Source: a virus
DNA length: 64,000 nucleotides
Virus record (IMG/VR): IMGVR_UViG_3300020371_000004
Span: 19,362-83,361 of that record
Reading direction: 5' to 3' (one strand)
Shown: positions 30,001 to 38,969 of the stretch, piece by piece
Layout of the letters: each line of letters starts with the position of its first letter
How positions within the stretch are numbered: position 1 is the stretch's first letter
Notes under the pieces: generated by a model
Told to the model about the DNA's origin: nothing
Database searches by the model: none
The model's input: the letters and a program-made list of their open reading frames with translations, nothing else
Program-made: the position numbers and the translations under genes

Positions 30001-33000
30001 GGTTCTCTATTCACCTTCGTATCCAAGACGGAATCCACTTCAGTTACAGAAAAACCACAAGTTCTCTACAAGTTTACTGGTTCTGCAGTCGAGAAGAACA
30101 CAGAATCTTACGTTGGAAAGGGTTCTCTATTTACATTTGTTTCTTCTACAGAATCCACTGTTATCAACAGTGCAGCATCTGGTCTTTTCTCTATCAAAGG
30201 TTCAGCAGAAGAAAAGAATACAGAAGTATATGTTGGAAAAGGTTCTTTGTTCACATTTGTTTCCAAGTCGGAAGCAACTGTTGTTCAAAGCAAAGCTCAA
30301 GGATTGTTCAAGATTTCTGGTGCAATCACAAACGAGCATGTCAGATTCCATCAGTTTGGTACTGGTACATTCTCTACATTCAGTGGAACTGCCTATCACG
30401 AAAGAGTTGCGTTTGATTACAACGAAGATTCTATCGTTAATGTTGACCATGAGAATTATGGTTTCATTACTCAAGGTAGTGCTGACCAACCAATTTCTGA
30501 CTTTGCTAACGACCCAATTAGTCTCTATGCTAATGAGCAGGTCTCTGAATTCGGAAGATTCTCCAATAGAGAAGACTTTGGTCATATCTCTATCGACCCA
30601 GAGCAATCCGTCAACACTCATGGTTGGAATCATATTGATTATGGTTACATTAATACCACGAACAGATTCCCATTCGGTGGATTTACCTTCGACGATGGCA
30701 GTGTTACATCTGCAACTTCCAAGTTACAGGTAAAACTACCTGTCGAAGGACCTGTATTCCAAATCAGTGGTGTTTCGGACAATCGTGTACTACCAGTTAT
30801 TATTGGTGGTGGATTCACCAGACTTGGTGGAGATGCACTTGTCAAGATTACCGCAGTTTGGTACGGATCTGGTTCAGTATTCTCCTTTGTTGGTGGTGCA
30901 GAAGCAACTTCATCTACTGTACCAACAGAAGCACCACTTCTCGACTTCAATGGTACTGCAAGGGAGAGATTTGGAAAGGGCAACTACGATGCCAGTGGTA
31001 CATTCTCCACATTCTCTGGTGCTGGAGAAACTGCAATTATCAGCAACAAAGCAGACGTTCTCTTCGATGTTAACGGTACTGCTATTGAGAAGCATACCGA
31101 AAATTACGTTGGAGAAGGTTCTCTCTTCGGATTTGTCTCTGCTACAGAATCTACTGTTATCAACAGTGCAGCATCTGGACTCTTCAAGTTCCAAGGTGGA
31201 GCAATCGAGAAGAACACCGAGAACTATGTTGGTACTGGTTCTCTGTTTGCATTCGACAGTTCTACAGAAGCAACGGAAGTTCTCAGCACTGCATCTGGAC
31301 TCTTCAAGTTCAGTGGTGCTGCAACCAATGTTCAGGTCAGGTTCCACCAGTTTGGTACTGGTTCACTCTTTGGATTCAATGGTGGAGCAGAGTCTGTCAC
31401 ATTCGACTATAGCTGCCATGGTTCGATTGTTAACATTGGGGCAGATAATTATGGATTCATTACTGAATCTGTTGTTGACCAGACAATTACTGATTATGCA
31501 AATGAGCAGATTAGCACTTATGCGAATGAGGTAGTATCTGACTTTGGTATTGATCCTAATCAGGAATCCTTTGGACATATCTCCATCGATCCTGAGCAAT
31601 CCATCAATACTCATGGTTGGAATCATGAAGATTATGGACTTATCACCGAACCTGAAGGTGGTAATAAGTTCCCATGTGTCCATCTCAAGTTTGGTGGAGA
31701 AAGATTCAACGAATCCAGAGTCTTTGGATATGCAGGTTCTGGTACATTCTCTACATTCTCTGGTGCTGCAGAAGCAAGAGCAATTGTACCTCCTTCTAAG
31801 GGTCTATTTAAAGTTCATGGTTCTGGTGGTATTATTGCTTCCCTATCCCATATTGGATCTGGTGAAATCCACATTGGTGATTCTGGAATTGATAAGTTTA
31901 TCAAGGTTCAATTCTCCCCACCAACCACTGGTGTTCTATTCAAGTTCTCTGGTGGACTGGATGTCAGTGGTGTCAACGAGAGACCATCCGACCTCAAGGC
32001 AACATTTGCAGAAGTTGGACATGCAAAACTCCGCATTGCAGGAGATGCATTTACTACCTTCCATCTTGGACATATTGGAAGTGGTCAACTCGATATCAAT
32101 GGCAATGCTATCGAGAAGCATACCGAAGCATACGTTGGTTCTGGTTCTCTCTTCGCATTTACTGGTGGGGCAGAAAGTTTCACTGTCGATCTTCCAGAAT
32201 TTGCAACTCTATTCAGATTTGCTGGAAATGCAGTCGAGAAGAATACCGAGAACTACGTTGGTACGGGTTCTCTGTTCACCTTTGTTTCCAAGACAGAATC
32301 TACAACTTCTGCGGAACAACCAAAAGTACTCTTCAATATCGAAGGTGCTTCTGTCAACAGAATCCTATTCCATTACTACGGTACTGGAAACTTCTCCACA
32401 TTTGGTGGTGCTGCAGAAGCAAGAGCAGTCACCAAGGAAGCAGGTGGTCTGTTCACATTCAGTGGCAACGCACCAGAATCCATCACTCCAGCACCACATA
32501 TTGGTTCTGGTTCTCTGTTTACATTTGTTGGCAAGACAGAAGCATTTGTCGCAAGCGACGACTTGGTTGCACCACCACTATTCAAGATTGGTGGAGATGC
32601 AATCATTGGATTCTCTCTTGGTATTATTGGTCGTGGTGGACTCGATGTTCTCCAGAAAGTTACCAAACTCGATGTTGAAGGTAAGAACAGATTCGTTGGT
32701 GCTCAAGAAAGAAGAGCAATCAACAATCCTGCTTCTGTACTCTTCAGTATCGACGGAAACGTCAAAATCTTCTTTGTCTTCCAAGAAACTGGTGGTGGAT
32801 TTACCAGAGTTGCTGGAGAAGCATTCACTGAAGTTACACCTAGACATACTGGTCGTGGTAAGACTTCTCTACATGGTGAGGTCACCATGTCTGCTTCCCT
32901 ATCTCATATTGGATCGGGAACAATCTTCGGATTCGTTGGTGGTGCAGAATCTCGTGCAATAGACCTCCCACCACAAAAGGGACTACTCAGATTTGCTGGT

Positions 33001-34155
33001 ACTGCACCAGAAGTTTATATCCGTGGACCAGAACTTGGAGATGTATCTCTCCAACTCAAGTCTTCCGACGTATTTGTCAGATTCAAGCTCAGCCATATTT
33101 CGGATGGTTCCAGAATCCATGTCGATGGAGATGGAGCAGAAGCAAGAGTCAGACCATACGAAGGTTCTGGTACACTCTTTGGATTCAGTGGTGCAACGGA
33201 AGCTCGCACAATCGACCTCCCACCACAGGTTCCAACACTCTTCAGATTTGCTGGAAACTCTGGAGAAAGAGAAACCAATGCACATCTTGGTTCTGGTTCA
33301 CTCTTTGGATTCGATTCTGCAACAGAAGTCAGAGTTGCTTCCCCAGAACTTTCTGGACTATTCAAAGTTCAGGGCACTGGTGCAGAAGCAAAAACCAAGG
33401 TATTTACTGGTTCTGGTGTATTCGATCTCAACACCAAGACAGACGGACTGGATACTCTTGGCAAGCAAGTTTATATCAGTGCTCCAGAATCTACAACTGT
33501 CAATCCACCAGAACATACTCAGGTATTCACTTTCTCTGGTTCTGCTGTTGCTACAGAAGACAGAGCATATCAGGGAACTGGAACACTATTTGGATTTACA
33601 GGAGCAGCAGAATCCAGAGCAGTTGTACCAGATTCTACAGGTCTATTCAAGGTTCAGGGTTCTGGAGAAGAATCCAGAAGCAGAATTTACTCTGGAACAG
33701 GAAGAGTATTTGGATTTACTGGTGGTGCAGAGGCAACAGCAGTTACCGAAAATGTACCAGGTTCTCTCTTCAAATTTACTGGAGAAGTTACTGTTGTTCG
33801 CAGATTCCCACCACATGTTGGTTCTGGAACACTATTCTCCTTCACTGGTGCAACAGAATCTCAAACAATTGCACCACCAGTTGCAACACTCTTCGAGTTC
33901 AACGGAAACGTTGCAGAATCCAGAAGCAGAGTTTACACAGGTTCTGGAACACTCGTTACATTCAAGTCTGCAACTATCGCAAGACGTGTTCCATACGATG
34001 TTACTCAGGGACTTTTCAAACTTGTTGGAGCACTCAACGAATCTTTTGTTCCTTCTGGATACGTTGGTACGACTGGAGTTCAATTCATTGGGGCATCTAC
34101 AGATAGAAGGATTGAATTTGAGTCACCAAAACCAACACAAATATACATCGTCTAA
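27034..34155 (+). CDS. Giant tandem-repeat tail fibre / adhesin-like protein
   Basis: 2373 aa made almost entirely of repeats. The short unit is ~40 residues (e.g. YVGTGSLFTFVSSTDST followed by GLFTFKGSGIEKNTEN). A long unit of ~330 residues is bounded by an acidic block with DYGFITEG, FGHISIDPEQSI and DYGYINTTNRFPFG. That block occurs at four places (conserved tyrosine codons at 28417, 29419, 30418 and 31408). The second half degenerates into GSGTLFGFTGAAES-type units. No signal peptide, membrane segment or enzyme motif is seen. Ser/Thr-rich beta repeats suggest a long fibre. A structured leader and late promoter precede it. The nearby sugar cassette makes glycosylation of these repeats conceivable, but that is speculation. 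Confidence 0.75.
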   Translation: MALFQYNLGSEIPFSSIDYGFINETPTTPSEDHGDLAVVAQTTIAPDDIVSTYSGSLSTVTITNTGSGVGEFGGFNVARHIKFTGAGTRAFTFAFDTSNREEITFSVIRGTDSNGGELPDSGEDLLFEYSTNGGSTWTGTQVLAAYNDTAFNNLNDVTVTLPTAARVSNAQFRIRQASNSGSNYDQWGVTAVTIGGEILTTEDYGFLTPARQTVPYGRLKIVQEFADDRLLRNSVGGIEFTLGGKANIFTLPIHVGRGFLRLDGKEFTRITLRYIGSGTFSHFGGSAEAVSNATPAQTPLFTVAGVATEKFGKGNYTATGQFSAFTGAAEVVSISGATRQDLFRIRGAAHDTHTENYVGEGRLFAVQGASEAFKVEEKASGLFSFKGTSKETIQSNNVVSVETQISGSGSESITPAVRPGSGEATFSGAITNEHVRFHQFGTGTLSSFSGTAETSNRVVFSYNESSVVNAETLDYGLITEGFADEPISNYANVPISTLANEVVSEFGRYPNREEFGHISIDPEQSIHTPGYNHVDYGYINTTNRFPFGKFQSEDGGDLTYESAQIGIRVRPITPGPTLRLEGTAGIFTLPIHKGEGYFRFEGKSVVRIRAVYYGSGKFSNFGGSAEATSNADSGRKILFRVAGDAHAVVRFVYIGEGSLFTFVSKTESTSVTEKPQALYKFTGSAVEKNTENYVGTGSLFTFVSSTDSTVINSAASGLFTFKGSGIEKNTENYVGQGSLFTFVSKSEATVVQSVAQTLFRFTGAITNEHVRFHQFGTGTFSAFSGTAYHERVAFDYNEDSIVNVRHDNYGLITEGSADQPISDFANDPISLYANEQVSEFGRFANREDFGHISIDPEQSINTHGHRHDDYGYINTTNRFPFGGFTFEDENEGVDTAGIRFQLRAPTSGTELRLQGQAEIYVLPVHIGGGITRFAGDATIRIRAVYYGSGKFSNFGGSAEAISNVDSGRQVLFRVSGDSHNTIRFVEVGTGSLFTFVSKTESTSVTEKPQVLYKFTGSAVEKNTESYVGKGSLFTFVSSTESTVINSAASGLFSIKGSAEEKNTEVYVGKGSLFTFVSKSEATVVQSKAQGLFKISGAITNEHVRFHQFGTGTFSTFSGTAYHERVAFDYNEDSIVNVDHENYGFITQGSADQPISDFANDPISLYANEQVSEFGRFSNREDFGHISIDPEQSVNTHGWNHIDYGYINTTNRFPFGGFTFDDGSVTSATSKLQVKLPVEGPVFQISGVSDNRVLPVIIGGGFTRLGGDALVKITAVWYGSGSVFSFVGGAEATSSTVPTEAPLLDFNGTARERFGKGNYDASGTFSTFSGAGETAIISNKADVLFDVNGTAIEKHTENYVGEGSLFGFVSATESTVINSAASGLFKFQGGAIEKNTENYVGTGSLFAFDSSTEATEVLSTASGLFKFSGAATNVQVRFHQFGTGSLFGFNGGAESVTFDYSCHGSIVNIGADNYGFITESVVDQTITDYANEQISTYANEVVSDFGIDPNQESFGHISIDPEQSINTHGWNHEDYGLITEPEGGNKFPCVHLKFGGERFNESRVFGYAGSGTFSTFSGAAEARAIVPPSKGLFKVHGSGGIIASLSHIGSGEIHIGDSGIDKFIKVQFSPPTTGVLFKFSGGLDVSGVNERPSDLKATFAEVGHAKLRIAGDAFTTFHLGHIGSGQLDINGNAIEKHTEAYVGSGSLFAFTGGAESFTVDLPEFATLFRFAGNAVEKNTENYVGTGSLFTFVSKTESTTSAEQPKVLFNIEGASVNRILFHYYGTGNFSTFGGAAEARAVTKEAGGLFTFSGNAPESITPAPHIGSGSLFTFVGKTEAFVASDDLVAPPLFKIGGDAIIGFSLGIIGRGGLDVLQKVTKLDVEGKNRFVGAQERRAINNPASVLFSIDGNVKIFFVFQETGGGFTRVAGEAFTEVTPRHTGRGKTSLHGEVTMSASLSHIGSGTIFGFVGGAESRAIDLPPQKGLLRFAGTAPEVYIRGPELGDVSLQLKSSDVFVRFKLSHISDGSRIHVDGDGAEARVRPYEGSGTLFGFSGATEARTIDLPPQVPTLFRFAGNSGERETNAHLGSGSLFGFDSATEVRVASPELSGLFKVQGTGAEAKTKVFTGSGVFDLNTKTDGLDTLGKQVYISAPESTTVNPPEHTQVFTFSGSAVATEDRAYQGTGTLFGFTGAAESRAVVPDSTGLFKVQGSGEESRSRIYSGTGRVFGFTGGAEATAVTENVPGSLFKFTGEVTVVRRFPPHVGSGTLFSFTGATESQTIAPPVATLFEFNGNVAESRSRVYTGSGTLVTFKSATIARRVPYDVTQGLFKLVGALNESFVPSGYVGTTGVQFIGASTDRRIEFESPKPTQIYIV
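28417..31407 (+). repeat. ~1-kb in-frame tandem repeats of the giant fibre gene
   Basis: Units start at 28417, 29419 and 30418, with a fourth, diverged start at 31408, giving periods of 1002, 999 and 990 bases. Each unit holds one acidic DYG...FPFG block and several 40-codon LFTF units. All periods are multiples of three, so gain or loss of units preserves the frame. Confidence 0.8.
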
Positions 34156-34159
34156 GGTT

Positions 34160-34167
34160 GATAAATA
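34160..34167 (+). promoter_or_regulatory. Late promoter (GATAAATA)
   Basis: GATAAATA lies 4 bases after the stop of the giant fibre gene and 22 bases upstream of ATG 34190. Confidence 0.6.
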
Positions 34168-34189
34168 CTTTTATAGAATTCCCTTATAA

Positions 34190-34639
34190 ATGGCAAATAC
34201 TAAACGTGTACAGATCCGTAAGGGTTCTGAGCCAGAACATCAGGCTTTTACTGGTGCTCTGGCTGAAATCACTTACGATACAGACAAAAAGTCCATCAGA
34301 ATGCATGATGGAACAACTTTGGGTGGTTTTGACGTACAAAAATCTAGATACGATTTTTTAAATTCTACCACCACTCTAGTTACTAATGTTAAGTACTTTG
34401 CCGACACCGTGAACGGAGCGTTCTCCGTTACCTTGCCTACCTTTAAGGCAATTGGTGATACTATTATTATAGTGGATGCCGAAGCATATTGGGATATAAA
34501 TAATCTCACGGTGCTAACTCAAAATAATGAAACATTTAAGGATTATACAGGACTAATTGAATCCCCTTTGGTGTGTGATGTTGCTGGTGCGGCAATAGAA
34601 CTTATTTGGGAAGGCAGTTACTGGAGATTAATCGCATGA
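34190..34639 (+). CDS. Fibre protein with Mtd/RBP-type N-terminal domain
   Basis: 149 aa. Residues 5-48 (VQIRKGSEPEHQAFTGALAE, then ITYDTDKKSIRMHDGTTLGG) are the short N-terminal trimerisation module known from the Bordetella phage major tropism determinant and many phage fibres ('rrGtaaeh..ftGa.gEi.yDtd.k.lrvHDG.t.GG'). The rest is a beta domain ending WEGSYWRLIA, typical of fibre adaptors. No variable repeat, template repeat or reverse transcriptase is seen nearby, so no diversity-generating function is implied. It overlaps the next gene by ATGA. Confidence 0.7.
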   Translation: MANTKRVQIRKGSEPEHQAFTGALAEITYDTDKKSIRMHDGTTLGGFDVQKSRYDFLNSTTTLVTNVKYFADTVNGAFSVTLPTFKAIGDTIIIVDAEAYWDINNLTVLTQNNETFKDYTGLIESPLVCDVAGAAIELIWEGSYWRLIA

Positions 34640-35019
34640 CAATGTTTCTAAGCGGGAGTATGCTTTCTGGCTCTGGTGGGGGCGGAGGAGGTGGAAAATT
34701 ATTTTCTCAGCAAAATGATTTCTACATCCATGCACTCAGAAGAGATGCAGATGGAATGCTTCGATACACCAAAATTAAAACCACTGATTCAGAAGTTGGT
34801 GATTTCCACAGATTGGATGGAACTCCATATCCCGATTTCTTAGATGGTGCTGATTATGTAGAGCAAACTACAGAAGAAAAAACATATACAAACCATCCGC
34901 AAGATAAATACCAACAGTATAGGTTTGATTTTAGACGCATCACTTATTTTATTGATGACGATGGATATCTTGTTGCAAGATTTGGAAGTTATGATTACAA
35001 CACCGAAGGACCTAAGTAA
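34636..35019 (+). CDS. Small glycine-hinge virion protein (hypothetical)
   Basis: 127 aa. I use ATG 34636, which overlaps the previous stop (ATGA), not an upstream TTG. A glycine run follows MTMFLSGSMLSGS, then a charged segment (YIHALRRDADGMLRYTKIKT) and an aromatic C-terminus (FDFRRITYFIDDDGYLVAR). Similar small proteins sit between fibre genes in marine T4-like phages. Function is unknown. Coupling to the upstream adaptor suggests they assemble together. Confidence 0.6.
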   Translation: MTMFLSGSMLSGSGGGGGGGKLFSQQNDFYIHALRRDADGMLRYTKIKTTDSEVGDFHRLDGTPYPDFLDGADYVEQTTEEKTYTNHPQDKYQQYRFDFRRITYFIDDDGYLVARFGSYDYNTEGPK

Positions 35020-35034
35020 GGAATTTAACAAAAA

Positions 35035-38000
35035 ATGGCAGACTTTAGACTTGGAAGACTAAAATTCAACTGGAGAGGTGACTGGGCAGCAGGAACCGCT
35101 TACGTCATCGATGACATCGTAAAGTTTGGTGCAAATACTTACGTCTGTACCACCAATCATACTTCCGTCACTGATGAAACTACATGGTATGCAACAGACC
35201 TTTCAAAATGGTCACTTCATACTGAAGGTTTAGTTCAGAGAGGAACTTGGACACCTGGTGTTTACTATAAAATTAATGATGTCGTTGATTACGGTAACAC
35301 TCAGTATCGTGTCACTGCAGGATTCTCCACAAATACATTTGCTACAACATATCTAACTGAGTATCTCAGAGGATTCCAATACGAAGATACTTGGGATAGT
35401 GCAACCGAATACCAACCAGGTGACTTTGTTACCTATGGTGGTTACTCTTATGTTGCAACTAGTATTCATACTAATAAAGTTCCAACTGATTATCTGGCAG
35501 CAGATTGGGATGTAGTAACTACTGGATTTGATTCTGTAGGAACATATTCAACTACAGTTGACTACAAACCAGGTGATGTTGTTCAGTTTGGTGGTTATGC
35601 ATATGTTGCAGAAACAAAGTCAACAAATGTCCATCCAACAACAACACCAGATTGGAACCTTATTGTAAAGGGTATTAACTGGGCTGGTTCTTATCAGACA
35701 GCAACCACTTATGAACTAGGTGATGCAGTTCAAAGAAATAGTAATTCATACATTAGTGTTGCATCAACCAACACTGGTAATGACCCTGCTTCTGACACTC
35801 TAGGTAATTACTGGAATGCTTTAACACAAGGTGCTGAGACAAATGTTCTCACTACTGCTGGTGACCTTTTAGTTCAAGGTGGTGCTGGTGCATCAAGATT
35901 ACCTGTTGGTGCTGCTGGTTCAGTTCTTGCAGTATCTGATTCTGGATATCCAGAATGGCAACCAAATAATGTATCTGAGCAAGTTTTCTATGTAACTGAG
36001 GAAGGTGCTGATAATAATACTGGTGAAAATATTCAAAATTCATTTGCAACATTAGGCAGAGCATTATCTGTTGTAAATGGTGCTGCAACAATTTATGTAA
36101 AAGCTGGTATCTATGATGAAGTACTTCCTTTAACTGTTCCACCTGATGTAACAGTTGTTGGTGATAACATCAGAACAACTAAGATTAGAGCAGCAGGTGG
36201 TTCATCAAATACTTGGACTTTGACTCTAGGACAGGAGTTAAATAATGTTGCATTTGGTTCAGTAATTCAGTTCTCAAATGGTGCTAGATGTACTTACATT
36301 GATAGTAATGCTCATGAAGATGTAATTACTGTAATCAGAAACACTGCTTATGCACCTCCACTAAGTGGAAATTACATTACATATGTTGATAACATTCCAT
36401 ATAGTGGTCCAACAACATATATTAATAGCTACGTCAATGAGACGAATGCTCATACCAAGATGTTCTTGATGAGCGACAAGACTATGCTTAAAGATCTTCA
36501 AATGGAAGGTCTTACTGGATATACTGCTGCTAGTACAGTTAACACTGCATCAGGTTCTATCAATGGAACCACATTAACTTCAAGTGGTTTAATTGATGAC
36601 CATGTAGGAACAACAGTTACTGGTACTAATGTTGCTGCAAATACTAAGATTGTTAACGTATTGAATGCAACAACTGCAGAAGTTAGCATTTCACAGTCCG
36701 TATCTACAACAACTCTTACATTTACTGCACCACCTCAGGATATTAATAATGCACACATTAAGGGTGTATATATTTCACTGAATCCATCATCTCCAATCAC
36801 CAAGTCACCATATATTTCGCAGTGTTCTGCATTCTCAACTGGTGGTGTTGGTGCTATTGTTGACGGTAGAATTCATAGACACTTCCCTGTTGGAAGTGCA
36901 ACCCCTTCTAACAAGTCAATTGTTTTTGACTCCTTTACTAACATCCACGATAACGGTGTTTCATTCTGGGTTACAAACAATGCTGCTGCAGAATTCGTTT
37001 CTTGCTTCAGTTACTATGCTCATATTTCTTATGCAGCAACCCGTGGTGGAAGAATTCGTTCACTTGCAGGTAACTCCTCCTGGGGTACTTACGGTCTTGT
37101 AAGTTCTGGTTATAACTTCGATGAAACTCCAATTACTGGTACTGTTGAAGGTCTACAAGTTAAGTTTGATCCTACCACAATTACTGGTGCTGGTTTTAAT
37201 GAAGGTGGAAGATTTATTGGACAGACTTCTGGTGCAGAAGGATACATCAACTCTTCCCAGACTGATAAACTAATTTATTCTCTCGTTACTGCTGGTCCAC
37301 TTGGACTCGGAACTGGTTTCTCAGTTGGAGAAACAATCCGTGCTGATAACGGCACAACCGCAGATCTTGTTCCTAACACTGACTGTAACACTGGTATTAA
37401 TGGGTTTACATTCCCAATGGCTGGATTACCAGCAGGTATGGAAGACGGTGGTAGTGTAGAGTTCGTAACTGGTAGTGGTAATGGTGGATTTAATAACCAA
37501 GTAATTACTGGTGCTGACCAATTTACTTATGTTGTATCCAACGTTTCATACAGAGCACCTGACGGAAGAGGTTCTGTTCAGGTAAATAGAGGACAACTTG
37601 GTTCTGTTGCTGCTGGACATACTGGTGGTGCTGTTGGTGGAATCGTTGCATATCCAGAAGCTGGAGTTACTGAAACTCTGCTCTCTACTGTTGGAGCTGG
37701 AGATACAACAATCTTCGTTTCATCCACAACTGGATTTACTCAGGGTGGATATGCAAAAGTTGCAGACGAATTGATGAAGATTGTAACTATTGTATCCAGT
37801 ACTTCACTTGAAGTTGAACGTGCTGCTGATGGTTCTGGTGCTGCTGGTTCATATAACAACGGTGCTGCAACAGTTGCTATCGGTGCTTCCACAGTTCTCG
37901 CAGCAGAATTGTTCAGGGATGCAATTAATAGTGATACAGAAATTAGAGTTGATGATGCAAGTGTATTTGGTACAAATCAAATTCTTAAGATTGACTCCGA

Positions 38001-38562
38001 ATTCTTAGATGTCACTGCTGTAAATACAGACACTGTTGGTACTTCAATCGTTGTCCTTGCTGAAGAAAAAGCAGCAAGAGCTTATGATGGTCAGCAAGTT
38101 AAGATTAGATTCCTTTATTCACAAGGAAGATTCACTGGTCATGACTTCCTACAAGTTGGAACTGGTGGAACAACTACAACAAATTGGCCTGGAACACCTG
38201 CTCAGGATCCAGTACAAACCCAAGAAGTTGTCGAAGATTTCCCAGGACGTGTCTTCTATGTTTCTGCTGACTCTAACGGTAACTTCCGTGTTGGTAGATA
38301 CTTTAAGGTTAACCAGGCAACTGGTTCTGCAACCCTGAATGCTTCTGCATTCGACCTTTCTGGTCTATCTTCCTTGAGACTGGGTTCAATTGGTGCTCAG
38401 TTGGGTGCTCAAATTAATGAGTTCTCTACTGATACCACACTCTCTCAAAATAGTAATGAAAAAGTTCCTACTCAAGCAGCAGTCAAGGCATACATTGACA
38501 ATGCAGATACTAGGACAAAGGCACAATCAGGCCGTGATGCGTTCTTCTATGGCATGAGCTGA
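35035..38562 (+). CDS. Large tail fibre with carbohydrate-binding-like repeats and beta-helix
   Basis: 1175 aa. Residues ~10-275 hold five repeats of ~45-55 residues like WDSATEYQPGDFVTYGGYSY, a pattern typical of CBM5/12 chitin-binding-like modules (W..gt.Y..GD.V.y.g..Y.a). Then comes a right-handed beta-helix segment (NSFATLGRALSVVNGAATIY followed by VKAGIYDE; DUF1565-like). The C-terminus has EFSTDTTLSQNSNEKVPTQA, then AVKAYID, a common end of marine phage fibres. It probably binds a surface polysaccharide; the specific ligand is unknown. The stop codon sits in the loop of a 9-bp hairpin. It is one of the more codon-optimised genes in the window. Confidence 0.75.
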   Translation: MADFRLGRLKFNWRGDWAAGTAYVIDDIVKFGANTYVCTTNHTSVTDETTWYATDLSKWSLHTEGLVQRGTWTPGVYYKINDVVDYGNTQYRVTAGFSTNTFATTYLTEYLRGFQYEDTWDSATEYQPGDFVTYGGYSYVATSIHTNKVPTDYLAADWDVVTTGFDSVGTYSTTVDYKPGDVVQFGGYAYVAETKSTNVHPTTTPDWNLIVKGINWAGSYQTATTYELGDAVQRNSNSYISVASTNTGNDPASDTLGNYWNALTQGAETNVLTTAGDLLVQGGAGASRLPVGAAGSVLAVSDSGYPEWQPNNVSEQVFYVTEEGADNNTGENIQNSFATLGRALSVVNGAATIYVKAGIYDEVLPLTVPPDVTVVGDNIRTTKIRAAGGSSNTWTLTLGQELNNVAFGSVIQFSNGARCTYIDSNAHEDVITVIRNTAYAPPLSGNYITYVDNIPYSGPTTYINSYVNETNAHTKMFLMSDKTMLKDLQMEGLTGYTAASTVNTASGSINGTTLTSSGLIDDHVGTTVTGTNVAANTKIVNVLNATTAEVSISQSVSTTTLTFTAPPQDINNAHIKGVYISLNPSSPITKSPYISQCSAFSTGGVGAIVDGRIHRHFPVGSATPSNKSIVFDSFTNIHDNGVSFWVTNNAAAEFVSCFSYYAHISYAATRGGRIRSLAGNSSWGTYGLVSSGYNFDETPITGTVEGLQVKFDPTTITGAGFNEGGRFIGQTSGAEGYINSSQTDKLIYSLVTAGPLGLGTGFSVGETIRADNGTTADLVPNTDCNTGINGFTFPMAGLPAGMEDGGSVEFVTGSGNGGFNNQVITGADQFTYVVSNVSYRAPDGRGSVQVNRGQLGSVAAGHTGGAVGGIVAYPEAGVTETLLSTVGAGDTTIFVSSTTGFTQGGYAKVADELMKIVTIVSSTSLEVERAADGSGAAGSYNNGAATVAIGASTVLAAELFRDAINSDTEIRVDDASVFGTNQILKIDSEFLDVTAVNTDTVGTSIVVLAEEKAARAYDGQQVKIRFLYSQGRFTGHDFLQVGTGGTTTTNWPGTPAQDPVQTQEVVEDFPGRVFYVSADSNGNFRVGRYFKVNQATGSATLNASAFDLSGLSSLRLGSIGAQLGAQINEFSTDTTLSQNSNEKVPTQAAVKAYIDNADTRTKAQSGRDAFFYGMS

Positions 38563-38572
38563 GGCTCATGCC
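38551..38572 (+). terminator. Perfect 9-bp hairpin spanning the stop codon
   Basis: GGCATGAGC (38551-38559) pairs with GCTCATGCC (38564-38572) across a TGAG loop that contains the TGA stop (38560-38562). No U-run follows, so it is a weak intrinsic terminator at best. An mRNA 3'-end stabiliser or processing site is equally possible. Two late promoters follow. Confidence 0.55.
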
Positions 38573-38580
38573 TTAGTGGC

Positions 38581-38588
38581 AATAAATA
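38581..38588 (+). promoter_or_regulatory. Late promoter (AATAAATA)
   Basis: First of two late octamer matches in the 76-base gap upstream of ATG 38639; it lies 50 bases upstream of that start. Confidence 0.5.
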
Positions 38589-38606
38589 ATTAAACTAATC
38601 AGTTCA

Positions 38607-38613
38607 CTAAATA
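38607..38613 (+). promoter_or_regulatory. Late promoter (CTAAATA)
   Basis: Second late octamer match before ATG 38639 (25 bases upstream). Tandem late promoters suggest high expression of the small protein that follows. Confidence 0.55.
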
Positions 38614-38638
38614 CTAGTATAGGAAAGAGTTTTGTAAA

Positions 38639-38956
38639 ATGGCATCTGGAATCTTAGGGCAATCTGCCCCATCAGCAACCACAAACACCACTGTTTATAC
38701 AGTTCCTGCTGCAACCACTTCTGTTGTAAACGTAAACGTTCTTAACAGAGGCACTTCTGCTGCTACGGTACGCATTGCACTTGCTGCAGCATCATCACCA
38801 ACAGATGGTGAGTACATCGAGTACGATGCAATCGTACCTCCAAAAGGTGTACTGGAAAGAACAGGGATTGCACTTAACGCAGGAAAACTAGTTGTAGTTT
38901 ATGCTTCATCTGGTGACACCTCTGTTAATGTGTATGGACTAGAAACCGCTGTTTGA
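38639..38956 (+). CDS. Small beta-sandwich virion protein
   Basis: 105 aa, starting MASGILGQSAPSATTNTTVY and ending in a beta strand (SVNVYGLETAV). The pattern 'ILGQ..P.A.T.T.vYtVPa...s.v.v.v.NRg.s.a.vrIAL' is shared with the N-terminal region of the fibre at 49344 (MAFGFLNSIIPNADQNVTLY). Such small proteins are frequent in marine T4-like phages and are thought to be virion components. A role as fibre adaptor or capsid/tail decoration is inference. Two late promoters precede it. Confidence 0.65.
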   Translation: MASGILGQSAPSATTNTTVYTVPAATTSVVNVNVLNRGTSAATVRIALAAASSPTDGEYIEYDAIVPPKGVLERTGIALNAGKLVVVYASSGDTSVNVYGLETAV

Positions 38957-38969
38957 TAGGAGAAAGCAA

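Noticed and set aside
28417-31407. CRISPR-like regular repeats
   Set aside because: The repeats are ~1 kb and ~120 bases, in frame and coding, without unique spacers or cas genes.
29480-34189. Several long open frames in another + strand frame inside the giant fibre gene (e.g. 29480-30733, 31544-32962, 32993-34189)
   Set aside because: They are shadows of the repetitive coding sequence: the repeats lack stops in that frame, the translations are Leu/Ser/Gln-rich with no domain, and they have no ribosome binding sites.
34184-34191. TATAAATG as a second late promoter before the 149-aa gene
   Set aside because: It overlaps the start codon, so a transcript from it would lack the start; the octamer at 34160 is better placed.
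34190-34639. Diversity-generating retroelement target, because of the Mtd-like N-terminus
   Set aside because: No reverse transcriptase, template repeat or adenine-biased variable repeat is visible in the window; the module is common in ordinary phage fibres.
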